DNA from: Virgibacillus phasianinus | GTDB lineage: Bacteria; Bacillota; Bacilli; Bacillales; Amphibacillaceae | Direction of reading: 5' to 3' | Length of the DNA stretch: 64,000 nt | Assembly (NCBI RefSeq): GCF_002216775.1 | Contig: NZ_CP022315.1 | Span: forward strand, 930,001 to 994,000 | Shown here: positions 41,859-50,978 of the stretch, piece after piece | Numbering within the stretch: the stretch's first letter is position 1 | How the letters are laid out: each line of letters opens with the position of its first letter | Notes under the pieces: generated by a model | Told to the model about the DNA's origin: nothing | Seen by the model: the letters and a program-made list of their open reading frames with translations, nothing else | Databases searched by the model: none | Program-made: the position numbers and the translations under genes

Positions 41859-42650
41859 TCATACACCGGTTTTTAATCCAAGCTCAAGTAAATAGCGATT
41901 ATTCTCTTGACTAATCTGAACAGGAGTATTGCAAAAGTTCGATACATTTTCTGAAGTCAATTGGTTCTTCGTCAACCCCTGTGAAAAAATCCGGCCTTCT
42001 CTGAGCAATAGAGAATGAGTAAAAATTGGCAGTATCTCATCAAGTTGATGCGTTACATAAAGAATAGTAGTTTGCTGCTTGTCAGCCATTTGATTGATGG
42101 TAGATAATAGCAGTTCTTTTGACAGAAAATCAAGTCCCGTGCATGGTTCATCTAAAATGAGCAGCTTTGGTGAGGCCATCAAGGCTCTGCCAATTAGGAT
42201 TCGCTGCTTTTCACCCTGGGACATGCTGCGGTAGGATTGCTCTCTAAGTCTTTCTATCCCAAGTTGTTCCAAGATCTCTGAAGCCTTTTCAATATCGTTC
42301 CAGCTCGGCTGTTCATAAAGCCCGATGGATGCAAATTTACCACTGAGTATAATCTGGATACCACTGTTGTCAGCGTGATGCTGCATCTTTTCAGAAAACG
42401 ATAGACTAACCCAGCCAATCTGTTTTCTTAGTTCATTCAGCGGATAATGGCCGAATTGTTTTCCGAACACACTGATTGTTCCTTTTGTTGGATAGAGATA
42501 GCCGCACACTAGGTTTAACAACGCCGTTTTTCCGGCTCCATTCATCCCAATAATTGCCCAATGCTCACCGTTATTCACTTCCCAGTTTATATCATCAAGA
42601 ATTGTTTTTCCGTCTCGTATTAAACGAACATCTTGCATCTGCATAAGCAT
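41859..42650 (-). CDS. ylmA: ABC transporter ATP-binding protein, YlmA-like
   Basis: A 263-residue nucleotide-binding subunit. Walker A is IIGMNGAGKTALLNLVCG near residue 34, the signature is SMSQGEKQRILIGRAL near residue 140, and Walker B is LLILDEPCTG near residue 163. VTHQLDEIL is the H-loop. It resembles B. subtilis YlmA and PhrT/ModF-type stand-alone ATPases. No permease gene is adjacent, so the partner is unknown. The ATG at 42650 has GGGAG 8 bases upstream; earlier in-frame starts lack spacing. Confidence 0.85.
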   Translation of the reverse strand: MLMQMQDVRLIRDGKTILDDINWEVNNGEHWAIIGMNGAGKTALLNLVCGYLYPTKGTISVFGKQFGHYPLNELRKQIGWVSLSFSEKMQHHADNSGIQIILSGKFASIGLYEQPSWNDIEKASEILEQLGIERLREQSYRSMSQGEKQRILIGRALMASPKLLILDEPCTGLDFLSKELLLSTINQMADKQQTTILYVTHQLDEILPIFTHSLLLREGRIFSQGLTKNQLTSENVSNFCNTPVQISQENNRYLLELGLKTGV

Positions 42651-42796
42651 ATCCATCACTCCCAATTCCCTAAATTAAGTTTAATAGTAAACAAATTTTC
42701 AGTTTACTTCAATTGGTACGATTTATTTTATATATTTGAATCTTCATTCGGATGGGTAGTATCATAAAAATAGTAGAAGAAAGGAGTCGATTTGTT

Positions 42797-43639
42797 ATGA
42801 AACAAGCAATTCCAGAAATTACATTGAATGATGGAGTTACTTTGCCAGCTATAGGATTCGGTACGTATAAACTTAATGGGAATGATGGTGCAAATGCTAT
42901 AAGAAGTGCAATTGATGTGGGTTATCGACTAATTGATACCGCTTATAATTATGAAAATGAAGGAGCAGTTGGGGAAGCGGTTCGCCGCAGTACTGTTCCG
43001 AGAGAGGAACTAAGAATCACTTCCAAATTACCTGGCCGCTATCATAAGTATGATTTAGCCGTTAACACCATTCAAGAATCCTTATACCGCGCTGGTCTTG
43101 ATTATTACGACCTATACCTTATTCATTGGCCTAACCCTAAACAAGATCACTATACAGAAGCCTGGCAAGCATTAATTGATGCCAAAAAGTGGGGATTAAT
43201 CCGTTCTATTGGTGTTTGTAACTTCTTGCCGGAACATATAGAACGGTTAGAAAGTGAAACAGGAATAAAACCATGCATCAATCAAGTGGAATTACATCCA
43301 TTTTTCAATCAGGAACAACAAAGAAAATGGGACAAAGAAAACGATGTTATCACAGAATCATGGAGTCCATTATCCCGAGCTGGTGAAGTTTTAGAAAATC
43401 AGGCCATCCAAAAGATTGCTAAAAATCACAGCAAATCTGTTTCTCAAATTATTTTACGCTGGCATTATCAGCTCGGTGCGATTCCAATTCCTAAATCTTC
43501 ATCATCCAAGCGACAACTTGAGAATATATCAATTTTTGACTTCACCCTAGATGATGGAGAAATTCGTATCATTTCCCAATTAACCCGTCTGGATGGAAGA
43601 ATGAAGGATCAGGATCCGGTTACTTATGAAGAGTTCTAA
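42797..43639 (+). CDS. Aldo/keto reductase, YvgN/YtbE type
   Basis: A 280-residue aldo/keto reductase of the short AKR5-like type. LIDTAYNYENEGAVGEAV holds the catalytic Asp and Tyr, RITSKLPGRY the Lys, and LYLIHWPNPKQDHY the His. IPIPKSSSSKRQLENI near residue 232 binds NADPH. B. subtilis relatives reduce methylglyoxal and other aldehydes. ATG at 42797 follows AAAGGAG by 10 bases; the ATG at 42752 has no site. A terminator follows. Confidence 0.9.
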   Translation: MKQAIPEITLNDGVTLPAIGFGTYKLNGNDGANAIRSAIDVGYRLIDTAYNYENEGAVGEAVRRSTVPREELRITSKLPGRYHKYDLAVNTIQESLYRAGLDYYDLYLIHWPNPKQDHYTEAWQALIDAKKWGLIRSIGVCNFLPEHIERLESETGIKPCINQVELHPFFNQEQQRKWDKENDVITESWSPLSRAGEVLENQAIQKIAKNHSKSVSQIILRWHYQLGAIPIPKSSSSKRQLENISIFDFTLDDGEIRIISQLTRLDGRMKDQDPVTYEEF

Positions 43640-43669
43640 ACCACCAAATTATACTTCAATCTTAATAAA

Positions 43670-43705
43670 GCGTATCACTTAAAGCACTAAGTGATACGCC
43701 TTTTT
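43670..43705 (+). terminator. Intrinsic terminator
   Basis: GCGTATCACTTA (43670-43681) pairs perfectly with TAAGTGATACGC (43688-43699), then CTTTTTC. Confidence 0.92.
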
Positions 43706-43837
43706 CATTTTATATTAAAAAAAAGGTCGATAAATGTAAAACGATTTCTAAAGGAATTTTGATCACTTTGTTGAAATCTATAGTATAAGGGAACTGTTTC
43801 AAATAATTACTGACAATAATTAAGGACGGTGAATAAT

Positions 43838-44356
43838 ATGTTCGGAATTAATCTATTAAAATGGATGCCGCATAATGAGCAAAGTGTTTATGAAAAAAAG
43901 CTTATGAAGGTTATGAAGGAACTAAAAATTGAAAACTATCATTTCAATTGGGATCGCACCAGCTGCTTTATTGAGTTTCAATATCTGGAGAAATCCTACA
44001 AATTGGAACACTCTATTGAAAAGGCTAAAAGAAAGGGACTTATTTTAAGAAATGGATTGGATTGTTTAATGGAGCTTACTCAATCACTTGAAGATTTGTG
44101 TGGAATCATTAATCGGGGGACTTATAACTTTGATGCATGGATAGCGGGTATGAAACAGTCATCTTCGGAGCAGGAGATGCCCGAATTCGAAGAGGAATTT
44201 CAATTTAGATATAAGTCATTGGGAACGCGTAACCTCTCCGATTTTAATGATAAGGAATTTATACCTTTTGCAACTGAACCTGAGGAGAATACTGATCAGA
44301 CTCAACAAAACCACATTATCCGTCGACGTCAGCGTAATCAAGGGCCATTAATTTAA
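43838..44356 (+). CDS. Unrecognised cytoplasmic protein
   Basis: 172 residues, not recognised. It has a positively charged N-terminal part with YEKKLMKVMKELKIENYHF near residue 18, a middle with LTQSLEDLCGIINRGTY, an acidic stretch (EQEMPEFEEEF), and an Arg-rich end (IIRRRQRNQGPLI). There is no signal peptide or membrane segment. ATG at 43838 has GGACGGTGA 5 bases upstream, and the coding pattern matches neighbours, so it is likely a real gene. It is monocistronic, between two terminators. Confidence 0.7.
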   Translation: MFGINLLKWMPHNEQSVYEKKLMKVMKELKIENYHFNWDRTSCFIEFQYLEKSYKLEHSIEKAKRKGLILRNGLDCLMELTQSLEDLCGIINRGTYNFDAWIAGMKQSSSEQEMPEFEEEFQFRYKSLGTRNLSDFNDKEFIPFATEPEENTDQTQQNHIIRRRQRNQGPLI

Positions 44357-44410
44357 ACATTTTATGGCCCATTTTTGGTATAATACTATGATTCATTTTC
44401 ACTAATAAAA

Positions 44411-44441
44411 GCCCCCTTGGACAAGGCATATCCAAAGGGGC
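44411..44441 (-). terminator. Terminator downstream of glmS
   Basis: On the minus strand GCCCCTTTGGA and TCCAAGGGGGC form a stem followed by TTTTATT, about 120 bases after the glmS stop. Confidence 0.85.
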
Positions 44442-44531
44442 AAAACGATGCAACTTTTGTATAAATAGTAACTTTATTTTAAACGTACATCTTTTTTATA
44501 AAAAGTACGATTTCAAAGGCACACAATTGCT

Positions 44532-44551
44532 GGGACAAGGTTCCTGTCCCC
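44532..44551. repeat. REP-variant palindrome at the glmS 3' end
   Basis: GGGACAAGGTTCCTGTCCCC with its own 6-bp stem lies 8 bases after the glmS stop. It resembles the REP core GGGGACAGTCCCC with an inserted AGGTTCC-type centre. Confidence 0.5.
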
Positions 44552-44558
44552 ATGTCCC

Positions 44559-46361
44559 TTACTCTACCGTAACACTCTTAGCCAAATTACGTGGCTTATC
44601 TACGTCGCAGTCGCGATGTAATGCGGCATAGTAGGCTAATAGTTGCAATGGTACTACCGTTGCAAGTGGTGTTAATAGCTCATGAACGTGCGGTAATACG
44701 AATGCATCATCGTCCTGCTCAAGGCCACGCATGCTTATTACCATTGCGTTTGCACCACGTGCCGCTACCTCCTGCACGTTACTGCGGATTGCATAATTCA
44801 CGTCTTTTTGTGTGGCGAGTGCGATAACCGGTGTGCCTTCTTCGATTAAAGCAATTGTTCCGTGCTTTAACTCGCCGCCGGCAAATCCCTCTGCTTGAAT
44901 ATAGGAGATTTCCTTAAGCTTCAATGACCCTTCTAAACAAACATAGTAATCACTGCTGCGCCCGATAAAGAAGGCATTTCGTGTTGTTTCTAAATAATCT
45001 TTTGCAAGATCTTCAATTGTTTCTTTTTGATCTGTCAAGACTTCCATTGCATTCGCAACAATTGCGAGTTCCTGCATCGGATCAAAGTCAATTGTAAGGC
45101 CTTTTGCTTTTGCCGTATCCACTGCAAGTATGGCCAATACAGCGATTTGTGCTGTATATGCTTTTGTTGATGCTACTGCAATTTCCGGTCCTGCATAAAG
45201 GTTCAAGGTGTAATTTGCTTCACGAGAAAGGGTGGATCCTGGCACATTCGTAATGGTAAGTGCTGGGTATCCCTTTTCTTTAATTCTTACTAATACCGAT
45301 CTGCTATCGGCAGTTTCCCCACTTTGTGAAATAAACACAAATAGTGGTTTTTCTGACAGCAATGGCATGTTATAGGAAAATTCACTTGCTACGTGGACCT
45401 CTACTGGAATGTTCGCTAGTTTCTCAATAAAGCTCTTGCCGACTAATCCTGCATGGTAACTTGTGCCGCATGCGATAATGTACACGCGGTCACATGCTTT
45501 CATTGCTTCCCGGATATCATTATCGAGCTTTAATTCGTTGTTTTCATCCTGGTACTCCTTAATGATTCTGCGCATAACAAATGGTTGTTCGTCGATTTCT
45601 TTAAGCATAAAGTGCGGGTAAGTGCCTTTTTCAGTATCACTAACGTCAATTTGGGCTGTAAAAGGTTTACGAGCAACAGCAGTACCATCTAGCTTTTGAA
45701 TTTCAACAAAGTTACGGTTAACAAGTACGATTTCTTTGTCATGGATTTCTAAATACTGGTCCGTTAATTTTAGTGTTGCCATTGCATCACTTGCAATAAC
45801 GTTAAAGCCCTCACCTAAACCAATCAATAATGGGCTTTTATTTTTTGCCACATAGATGGTATCTTGATCTTCACGATCGATTAGTCCAAGTGCATACGAA
45901 CCATTTAGCAGACTTACAGCTTGGCGAAATGCCTCAGCAGTGTCCTGACATTCGTTAAATAATTGCTCAACTAGCTGAACGATGACCTCAGTATCTGTTT
46001 CACTAACAAAGTTCACATCTTGTAAATGGCCCTTTTTTAAGTCCTGGTAGTTTTCGATAACCCCATTATGAACTATTGTAAAGCGTCCGGAAGTACTTTG
46101 GTGTGGATGTGCGTTCTCAACACTTGGCACGCCATGGGTTGCCCAGCGTGTATGGCCAATTCCCATTGTGGCATGTGTTGACGCGTCTACACGATCTCGG
46201 AGCGCTGCAATCCGTCCTTTTACTTTAAAAAGATTCATTCCGTCGTCATTTAACATCGCAATTCCCGCAGAGTCGTAACCGCGGTATTCCAATTTTTCAA
46301 GTCCATTTAATAAAATATCTTTTGTATCGTTTTGTCCTATATAACCTACAATTCCACACAT
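44559..46361 (-). CDS. glmS: Glutamine-fructose-6-phosphate aminotransferase (isomerising)
   Basis: A 600-residue enzyme that makes glucosamine-6-phosphate from fructose-6-phosphate and glutamine, the first step of peptidoglycan amino-sugar supply. It begins [15 protein letters not shown], giving the N-terminal nucleophile Cys2; two SIS domains follow ([16 protein letters not shown] near residue 300, [20 protein letters not shown] near residue 463), and the end is [13 protein letters not shown]. The frame is open to 46397, but the N-terminal Cys requires ATG at 46361, which has AGGAGG upstream. A glmS ribozyme controls the mRNA. Confidence 0.96.
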   Translation of the reverse strand: MCGIVGYIGQNDTKDILLNGLEKLEYRGYDSAGIAMLNDDGMNLFKVKGRIAALRDRVDASTHATMGIGHTRWATHGVPSVENAHPHQSTSGRFTIVHNGVIENYQDLKKGHLQDVNFVSETDTEVIVQLVEQLFNECQDTAEAFRQAVSLLNGSYALGLIDREDQDTIYVAKNKSPLLIGLGEGFNVIASDAMATLKLTDQYLEIHDKEIVLVNRNFVEIQKLDGTAVARKPFTAQIDVSDTEKGTYPHFMLKEIDEQPFVMRRIIKEYQDENNELKLDNDIREAMKACDRVYIIACGTSYHAGLVGKSFIEKLANIPVEVHVASEFSYNMPLLSEKPLFVFISQSGETADSRSVLVRIKEKGYPALTITNVPGSTLSREANYTLNLYAGPEIAVASTKAYTAQIAVLAILAVDTAKAKGLTIDFDPMQELAIVANAMEVLTDQKETIEDLAKDYLETTRNAFFIGRSSDYYVCLEGSLKLKEISYIQAEGFAGGELKHGTIALIEEGTPVIALATQKDVNYAIRSNVQEVAARGANAMVISMRGLEQDDDAFVLPHVHELLTPLATVVPLQLLAYYAALHRDCDVDKPRNLAKSVTVE

Positions 46362-46464
46362 AATCGTGTAATCCTCCTTGACGGAAGGGGCAGACAAACG
46401 ACCTGTATTGGTTACTCAATATCGGGGCGTTTTACTGCCCCTTTCTCGTGTTGTTTTGATTCAT

Positions 46465-46621
46465 CTTGCTTTACTCAGTTGGCCAACGAGTTGCCTCGCT
46501 GTTTTATGAATAAAGAATTACGATTGAGATGTGCAATCGGGAGGTATCCGCCGAAAAGATCGATAACCCTCCTCCTCGTCAACTATTCATCCTGTCGTCT
46601 CATGTGAATAGTTCAGGCGCT
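46465..46621 (-). ncRNA. glmS ribozyme (glucosamine-6-phosphate-activated)
   Basis: On the minus strand the self-cleaving core begins at AGCGCC (cleavage expected between 46621 and 46620), followed by GACGAGGAGGAGGGTTATCG, CTTTTCGGCGGATACCTCCC and the supporting P3/P4 domain (AACTCGTTGGCC). It matches the B. subtilis glmS ribozyme. Glucosamine-6-phosphate triggers cleavage and mRNA decay. Confidence 0.93.
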
Positions 46622-46816
46622 TTTAGTGCTATTTAGTTTTACGATGCTCCTTTCTATTTTTGACTGAATAGTACTATGTGACTACTTTTGCAATCACAAT
46701 ACAATATATTTTAACCGATAGTGAATTGTTTGGTCAATGATTATTTGATGGATGTTGTTATAAGTATATGTTTCTTCTAAATAAATGTGATTTTACTAAC
46801 ACCTTGAAGACCAATC

Positions 46817-46853
46817 AAAAGCAGATGAATGCTGTTAACCTTCATCTGCTTTT
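46817..46853 (-). terminator. Terminator of the S9 peptidase gene
   Basis: AAAAGCAGATGAA and TTCATCTGCTTTT form a 13-bp stem; both strands end in T- or A-rich tails. Confidence 0.88.
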
Positions 46854-46858
46854 GTTTA

Positions 46859-48646
46859 TCATCTGTGCTGATCTAAAAAGTCAATCATTCGGGTATACGC
46901 ATTGATTTCATTTTCCTTTTTTGAAAAACCATGACCTTCATCCTCCATAACGAAATACTCCACGTCACGGCCCTTCTCCTGCAGCTTAGCCACAATTTGA
47001 TCAGACTCTGCTTTAACAACGCGCGGGTCTTTGGCTCCCTGGATGACGAGCATGGGTCTTGTCATGGATTCCAAATAAGTTACGGGTGAATCTTTGATAA
47101 AACGTTCTTTATCGAGCTCCGGGTCACCAATCCACCGGTCCATGATTGGCTTCCAGTGTTCGGGCACTGACCCAACGAATGTGAATAAATCTGATGGTCC
47201 AAAGATGTCCACACATGCCTTGAAATATTCGGGATGACGACCATGCAATAGCAATGTCATATATCCGCCATAGCTGCCACCAACAAGGAAAAGTTTATCC
47301 CGATCTGTAATGCCTTTTTCAAACAGCCATTCAATTCCTGCTACACAATCAAGTCTTGGCCCCTCTCCCCAGTCCTGTTCAACCAATTTTACAAAAGAGG
47401 ACCCGTAGCCTGTGCTGCCCCGAAAGTTCGGTGCAAAAATACTGTAACCGCGGTTTAGGAAGCATTGAAACATCGAACGAAATGTCTTTCGTTCCGCTGC
47501 CTGTGGTCCACCGTGCGGCCAGAAAATGGTATGACCGTTATCATTGTCTGGACTAGCCTTGAACAGCAGCGCCTCTATTTTCATACCATCGAACGATTCA
47601 TAGGAAACAACATCCGGTTCAACCATCGCCTCTTTACCAACTCCTAACACCGTGTTATTAGTGAGCCGCTTCCAGGTCATAGCATCATTTGATTGATAAA
47701 TGTTTGACGGAATTGTTGCACTAATACCGAGTACATACAGTGAACCGGATTCCGCAACATGAAGTTGACTGATTACATCAACTGGCAGGTTTAGTTTTTC
47801 TGTATGTTCTTTTTTCAAATCATAGCGATATAGATTATCCTTCACTCCATCCTCCGTTAGCATAAAGAGTGCATGTTCTTTTTTGTTATAGTTAATTGTT
47901 TGTACACTTTCATGGTCCAGTTCCACTACAGGTGAGAACTGCTTCGTCACAATGTCAAATTTAGCTACATACCCATACTCACTTTCATAATCAGTTACAA
48001 AGTAAATAGTCGCATCATCCACAAATACAGGATCAAAAGTTACATGAACTTTTTCCGGGTCTGGTGTAAGGGTGTACTCTTGGTCGTCTGTCTTCACAAA
48101 TCCAGTGACATATGTGTTGGCAAACGACTTCAGATAGACAAATTCTTTTTCAGTTGTTGAAACAGCGGCTAATTGGGTAAGCCCGCCTTGGCCCGTATGA
48201 ATGAGATTGTCTGATCCATCCTCGACGTTTCGCACATGTGTGTTTAAAAAGGATTCATTTCCAGCGGATGTCATGTAATATAGACGCTTTCCATCCTCGC
48301 TTAGATGGGCAAAAAAGAACTTGTCCCCGGATCTTCCGGTTATAAGGGGTTGAGGTAACCCACCTTCTCGAGGTAATGCGTATATTTGATGATTCTCATC
48401 ACCATCCTGGTCAAATCCCGATAAGACATAATGGTTATTCGGATCAAATTGAATGAAACTGCTCGACTGATCCTGCTGGGCAAATAGATACGGAAATGTG
48501 TCCGGTAAATCCATCGCCCATAAATTCATTTTGCCATTTAAATTCGCATTAAAAATCAGACGCTGTTCATCCTTACTGACAGCAAAGTTCGTAATTGCAT
48601 AGGTACGGAAAAACTGTTCAAGCGTCGGTTTTGGAAATTGTATCAT
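46859..48646 (-). CDS. S9 family prolyl-oligopeptidase-like serine peptidase (acylaminoacyl peptidase type)
   Basis: A 595-residue cytoplasmic peptidase. The N-terminal about 350 residues form a beta-propeller (repeats such as RLIFNANLNGKMNLWAMDL). The C-terminal alpha/beta hydrolase domain has the nucleophile in LVGGSYGGYMTLLLHG near residue 445, Asp in IQGAKDPRV, and His in MEDEGHGFSKKENEI. It should cleave short peptides. The ATG at 48646 has AGGGGG 6 bases upstream; an earlier ATG at 48694 does not. It lies between glmS and hrtA, within the otherwise conserved glmM-glmS block. Confidence 0.92.
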   Translation of the reverse strand: MIQFPKPTLEQFFRTYAITNFAVSKDEQRLIFNANLNGKMNLWAMDLPDTFPYLFAQQDQSSSFIQFDPNNHYVLSGFDQDGDENHQIYALPREGGLPQPLITGRSGDKFFFAHLSEDGKRLYYMTSAGNESFLNTHVRNVEDGSDNLIHTGQGGLTQLAAVSTTEKEFVYLKSFANTYVTGFVKTDDQEYTLTPDPEKVHVTFDPVFVDDATIYFVTDYESEYGYVAKFDIVTKQFSPVVELDHESVQTINYNKKEHALFMLTEDGVKDNLYRYDLKKEHTEKLNLPVDVISQLHVAESGSLYVLGISATIPSNIYQSNDAMTWKRLTNNTVLGVGKEAMVEPDVVSYESFDGMKIEALLFKASPDNDNGHTIFWPHGGPQAAERKTFRSMFQCFLNRGYSIFAPNFRGSTGYGSSFVKLVEQDWGEGPRLDCVAGIEWLFEKGITDRDKLFLVGGSYGGYMTLLLHGRHPEYFKACVDIFGPSDLFTFVGSVPEHWKPIMDRWIGDPELDKERFIKDSPVTYLESMTRPMLVIQGAKDPRVVKAESDQIVAKLQEKGRDVEYFVMEDEGHGFSKKENEINAYTRMIDFLDQHR

Positions 48647-48881
48647 GATTGGCCCCCTAATTGGTTCTATGTAGTGACAGTTTAGAATTGTCACACAATA
48701 ATTATAACCTATTTTTATTCACTCCGATAGGGCTGCATGCATGTTCGCTCGTATTTTGCCGTGTTTGGACTGTATTTTTCACGAACGGATCGTATTGATG
48801 GATGACACGACATTAAATTATCGAAACCGGATGAAATTCTCCCAAGTGCGCCAGTGAACAAACTTTAGGATTAGAAAAGCG

Positions 48882-49075
48882 CAAGTGCCCTGTTTAGAAG
48901 CGGACGCATAAGCAAGGGGCCGTAGAACGCATGGGTTTAGCGTTCGTAGTGTCCATTGCTTATGACGGCAGCTTCTGGGCGCTGGAGCTAGACAGATTTC
49001 GGTTTATACTTTCTGATCTTTTTAGAAAACTTGGCGTTCGCCAAGCCTTTGGGCGAATCTTTAGTTGCACTTATG
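48882..49075 (+). repeat. Dispersed intergenic repeat, second long copy
   Basis: Shares with 7036-7290 the stretches AACGCATGGGTTTAGCGTTC, GTGTCCATTGCTTATGACGG, GCAGCTTCTGGGCGCTGGAG and GTTTATACTTTCTGATC. The terminal hairpin part has diverged (TTGGCGTTCGCCAA). It lies in the 500-base non-coding gap between the peptidase and hrtA. The stretch 48700-48880 shows nothing recognisable. Confidence 0.78.
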
Positions 49076-49109
49076 TAGAAAGAAGTATGGATATACCTTG
49101 TTTACTGCA

Positions 49110-49147
49110 AAAAAATGCAGGTGGAGTCTCACACGCCTCCACCTGCA
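49110..49147 (-). terminator. Terminator of the hss-hrt unit
   Basis: On the minus strand ATGCAGGTGGAG and CTCCACCTGCAT form a 12-bp stem followed by TTTTTTT. Confidence 0.92.
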
Positions 49148-49151
49148 TAAT

Positions 49152-49820
49152 CTATACTAATTTACCATCCTTAATTGTGATGACACGGTCACATAAATGC
49201 AGGACACGTTCATCATGGGTAACCATGATTCCCGATTTATTACGGGTTTTAATCTCATCAGCCAGCATTTCAACCACTTCTAATCCCCTCTTCGAATCAA
49301 GACTTGCAGTTGGCTCATCTGCAAAAATAATTTCCGGATCATTCATCAATGCGCGCGCGATTGCCACACGCTGCCTTTGTCCGCCGGAAAGTTCACTCGG
49401 GAAATGGCTAAGGCGGTCATACAGCCCAAAGTGTTCAAGCAGTTCCCTCGTCCGTATTTCTGTGGCCTTTTTACTTAAGTTTCCCAGTTTGCCGATTAAA
49501 CCAAGCTGATCCTTAATTTTTAAATAGGGAACAAGGTTAGCGGATTGAAAAATAAATCCCAGTTTATCTAACCGCAGCTGCGTGACTTTGTTGGCTGATA
49601 AAGATGCCAGATCCTTGCCTGAAATACGAATCTGCCCGCTTGTTGGTGTAAGCAGTGCACCAGCTATTGAAAGCAGTGTGCTCTTCCCAGAACCGGATGG
49701 TCCCATAATTGCTACAAACTCGCCTTCCTTAACTGCAAGTGAAGCCTGGTCAATGGCTCTAAATTCCTTTGGTCCATCATGATAAACTTTAGTAACATTA
49801 TCCATCTCTAGTGTATTCAT
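49152..49820 (-). CDS. hrtA: ABC transporter ATP-binding protein, HrtA-like (haem efflux)
   Basis: A 222-residue ATPase of the MacB/LolD type. Walker A is MGPSGSGKSTLLSIAG near residue 39, the signature LSGGQRQRVAIARAL near residue 142, and Walker B IIFADEPTASLDS near residue 165. In the same transcript are a FtsX-type permease and a two-component system similar to HssRS, so the pair is probably the HrtAB haem-stress exporter; general antimicrobial-peptide exporters of the same fold are the alternative. Its start codon overlaps the stop of hrtB. Confidence 0.85.
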   Translation of the reverse strand: MNTLEMDNVTKVYHDGPKEFRAIDQASLAVKEGEFVAIMGPSGSGKSTLLSIAGALLTPTSGQIRISGKDLASLSANKVTQLRLDKLGFIFQSANLVPYLKIKDQLGLIGKLGNLSKKATEIRTRELLEHFGLYDRLSHFPSELSGGQRQRVAIARALMNDPEIIFADEPTASLDSKRGLEVVEMLADEIKTRNKSGIMVTHDERVLHLCDRVITIKDGKLV

Positions 49821-50905
49821 TAATTAGCTCCCCCTTCAATTGCCCGGATTGGATCGATTTTTACAATCTGAACTAGTGATAGTAATGATCCAAGAACCGT
49901 TACGACTAACAAAATGCTGGAAAACTGCAGCATATTTGCCAGGTTCAAGTCAAATGGTAAATCATTTGGAAACAATGCTGATGCCCCGTACGTAAGACCA
50001 AGGGCAATTCCAATGCAAACGACGGAAATTAAAACAACTTGTGTAATCACATTTCGCATCAAATAGGATGTCTTGGTTCCAAGTGCCTTCAACACACCGA
50101 ATTGGTCTGTTTTTTGCAAGGTTAATACGTAAAAGAACACCGCTAGAACAAACGTACCAATTACAAACAGAAAGACAATCATCATGGTCAGGGAAGCCTG
50201 TTCTTGAGAATATCCCGGGATTCCCTTCAATAATTCATCCTTGCTCAACAAATCATATTGACCAGAAAGCTTACTTTGTACTGCGTCGTTCTTACCGTCT
50301 GCAACTTGAAGCCCTATGGCATTTACTTTCTCATTTGCGGCGCCAAGTGCACCCTTGCTTACATATGCAACTGGCGTGTGGCTAAATCGCTGATTGTCAG
50401 TAAACCCAACAACTGTGAATGTTTGATCAAAACCATCCATTTCAAGCTTATCTCCTAGTTTTACGCCTTCCTGCTTCATTGAACTATCGACGATCAACGC
50501 TGGCTTATCTGGATCTGACAGCGACTTTCCGCTGCTGACATCTGGAATTAACATGCCATTTATGTCCGTTGAAAATAATGCAACGTCCACCTTTTTCTCT
50601 GAACCTTTTTCAGATGTACTTGTCATGTTAATAGAAAGGGCTGTCGCTGCTTCTACACCTTTTATATCTTGTATCGCATCCAAATTATCTGCCTGAAACA
50701 TGGACTGCGTAATCCGCTGATCAACATCTTTTTCTATTAATACCTGGTCCGCCTGCAGGTTTTGAATAGCGGATGCATTGTCCGCTGATAGTCCTTTTGC
50801 CAACCCGGATATGATAAAAATTAACATCGCAATCAGTACCATAATAACTCCGATTAATATATACCTGAACTTTGCATGAACTAATTCTCTTATTGCTAAA
50901 AACAT
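49820..50905 (-). CDS. hrtB: ABC transporter permease, HrtB-like (FtsX/MacB fold)
   Basis: A 361-residue permease with one N-terminal membrane segment (FRYILIGVIMVLIAMLIFII), an extracytoplasmic domain of about 200 residues, and three C-terminal membrane segments (MMIVFLFVIGTFVLAVFFYV and two more) ending KIDPIRAIEGGAN, the usual FtsX-type end. Substrate assignment to haem rests on the HssRS-like regulators and the HssR-type box 48 bases upstream. SD AGGAGGG precedes ATG. Together with HrtA it would extrude haem from the membrane. Confidence 0.85.
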   Translation of the reverse strand: MFLAIRELVHAKFRYILIGVIMVLIAMLIFIISGLAKGLSADNASAIQNLQADQVLIEKDVDQRITQSMFQADNLDAIQDIKGVEAATALSINMTSTSEKGSEKKVDVALFSTDINGMLIPDVSSGKSLSDPDKPALIVDSSMKQEGVKLGDKLEMDGFDQTFTVVGFTDNQRFSHTPVAYVSKGALGAANEKVNAIGLQVADGKNDAVQSKLSGQYDLLSKDELLKGIPGYSQEQASLTMMIVFLFVIGTFVLAVFFYVLTLQKTDQFGVLKALGTKTSYLMRNVITQVVLISVVCIGIALGLTYGASALFPNDLPFDLNLANMLQFSSILLVVTVLGSLLSLVQIVKIDPIRAIEGGAN

Positions 50906-50952
50906 AAAAATCGTTCCCTCCTAATCATTCATTACCTACAGTTTACCTAGGT

Positions 50953-50972
50953 AATATGAATAGAAGATGAAC
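50953..50972 (-). promoter_or_regulatory. HssR-type direct repeat upstream of hrtB
   Basis: On the minus strand GTTCATCTT-CT-ATTCATATT, two half-sites separated by 2 bases. I recall the S. aureus/B. anthracis HssR box as GTTCATATT-N2-GTTCATATT; this differs at two positions. Confidence 0.7.
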
Positions 50973-50978
50973 GATTGA

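Noticed and set aside
46690-46706. TACAATATATTT upstream of the glmS ribozyme as another GntR operator
   Set aside because: Near match only, in AT-rich DNA and without functional link to brnQ; treated as chance and used to lower confidence in the motif.
48931-49509. Plus-strand open frame of 192 codons spanning the repeat and the hrtA region
   Set aside because: It runs through a non-coding repeat and a terminator and then antisense to hrtA; no protein signal.
49152-50905. ABC pair as a bacitracin/lantibiotic exporter (BceAB type)
   Set aside because: The permease has about four membrane segments, not ten, and the kinase has a large extracellular domain, unlike BceS.
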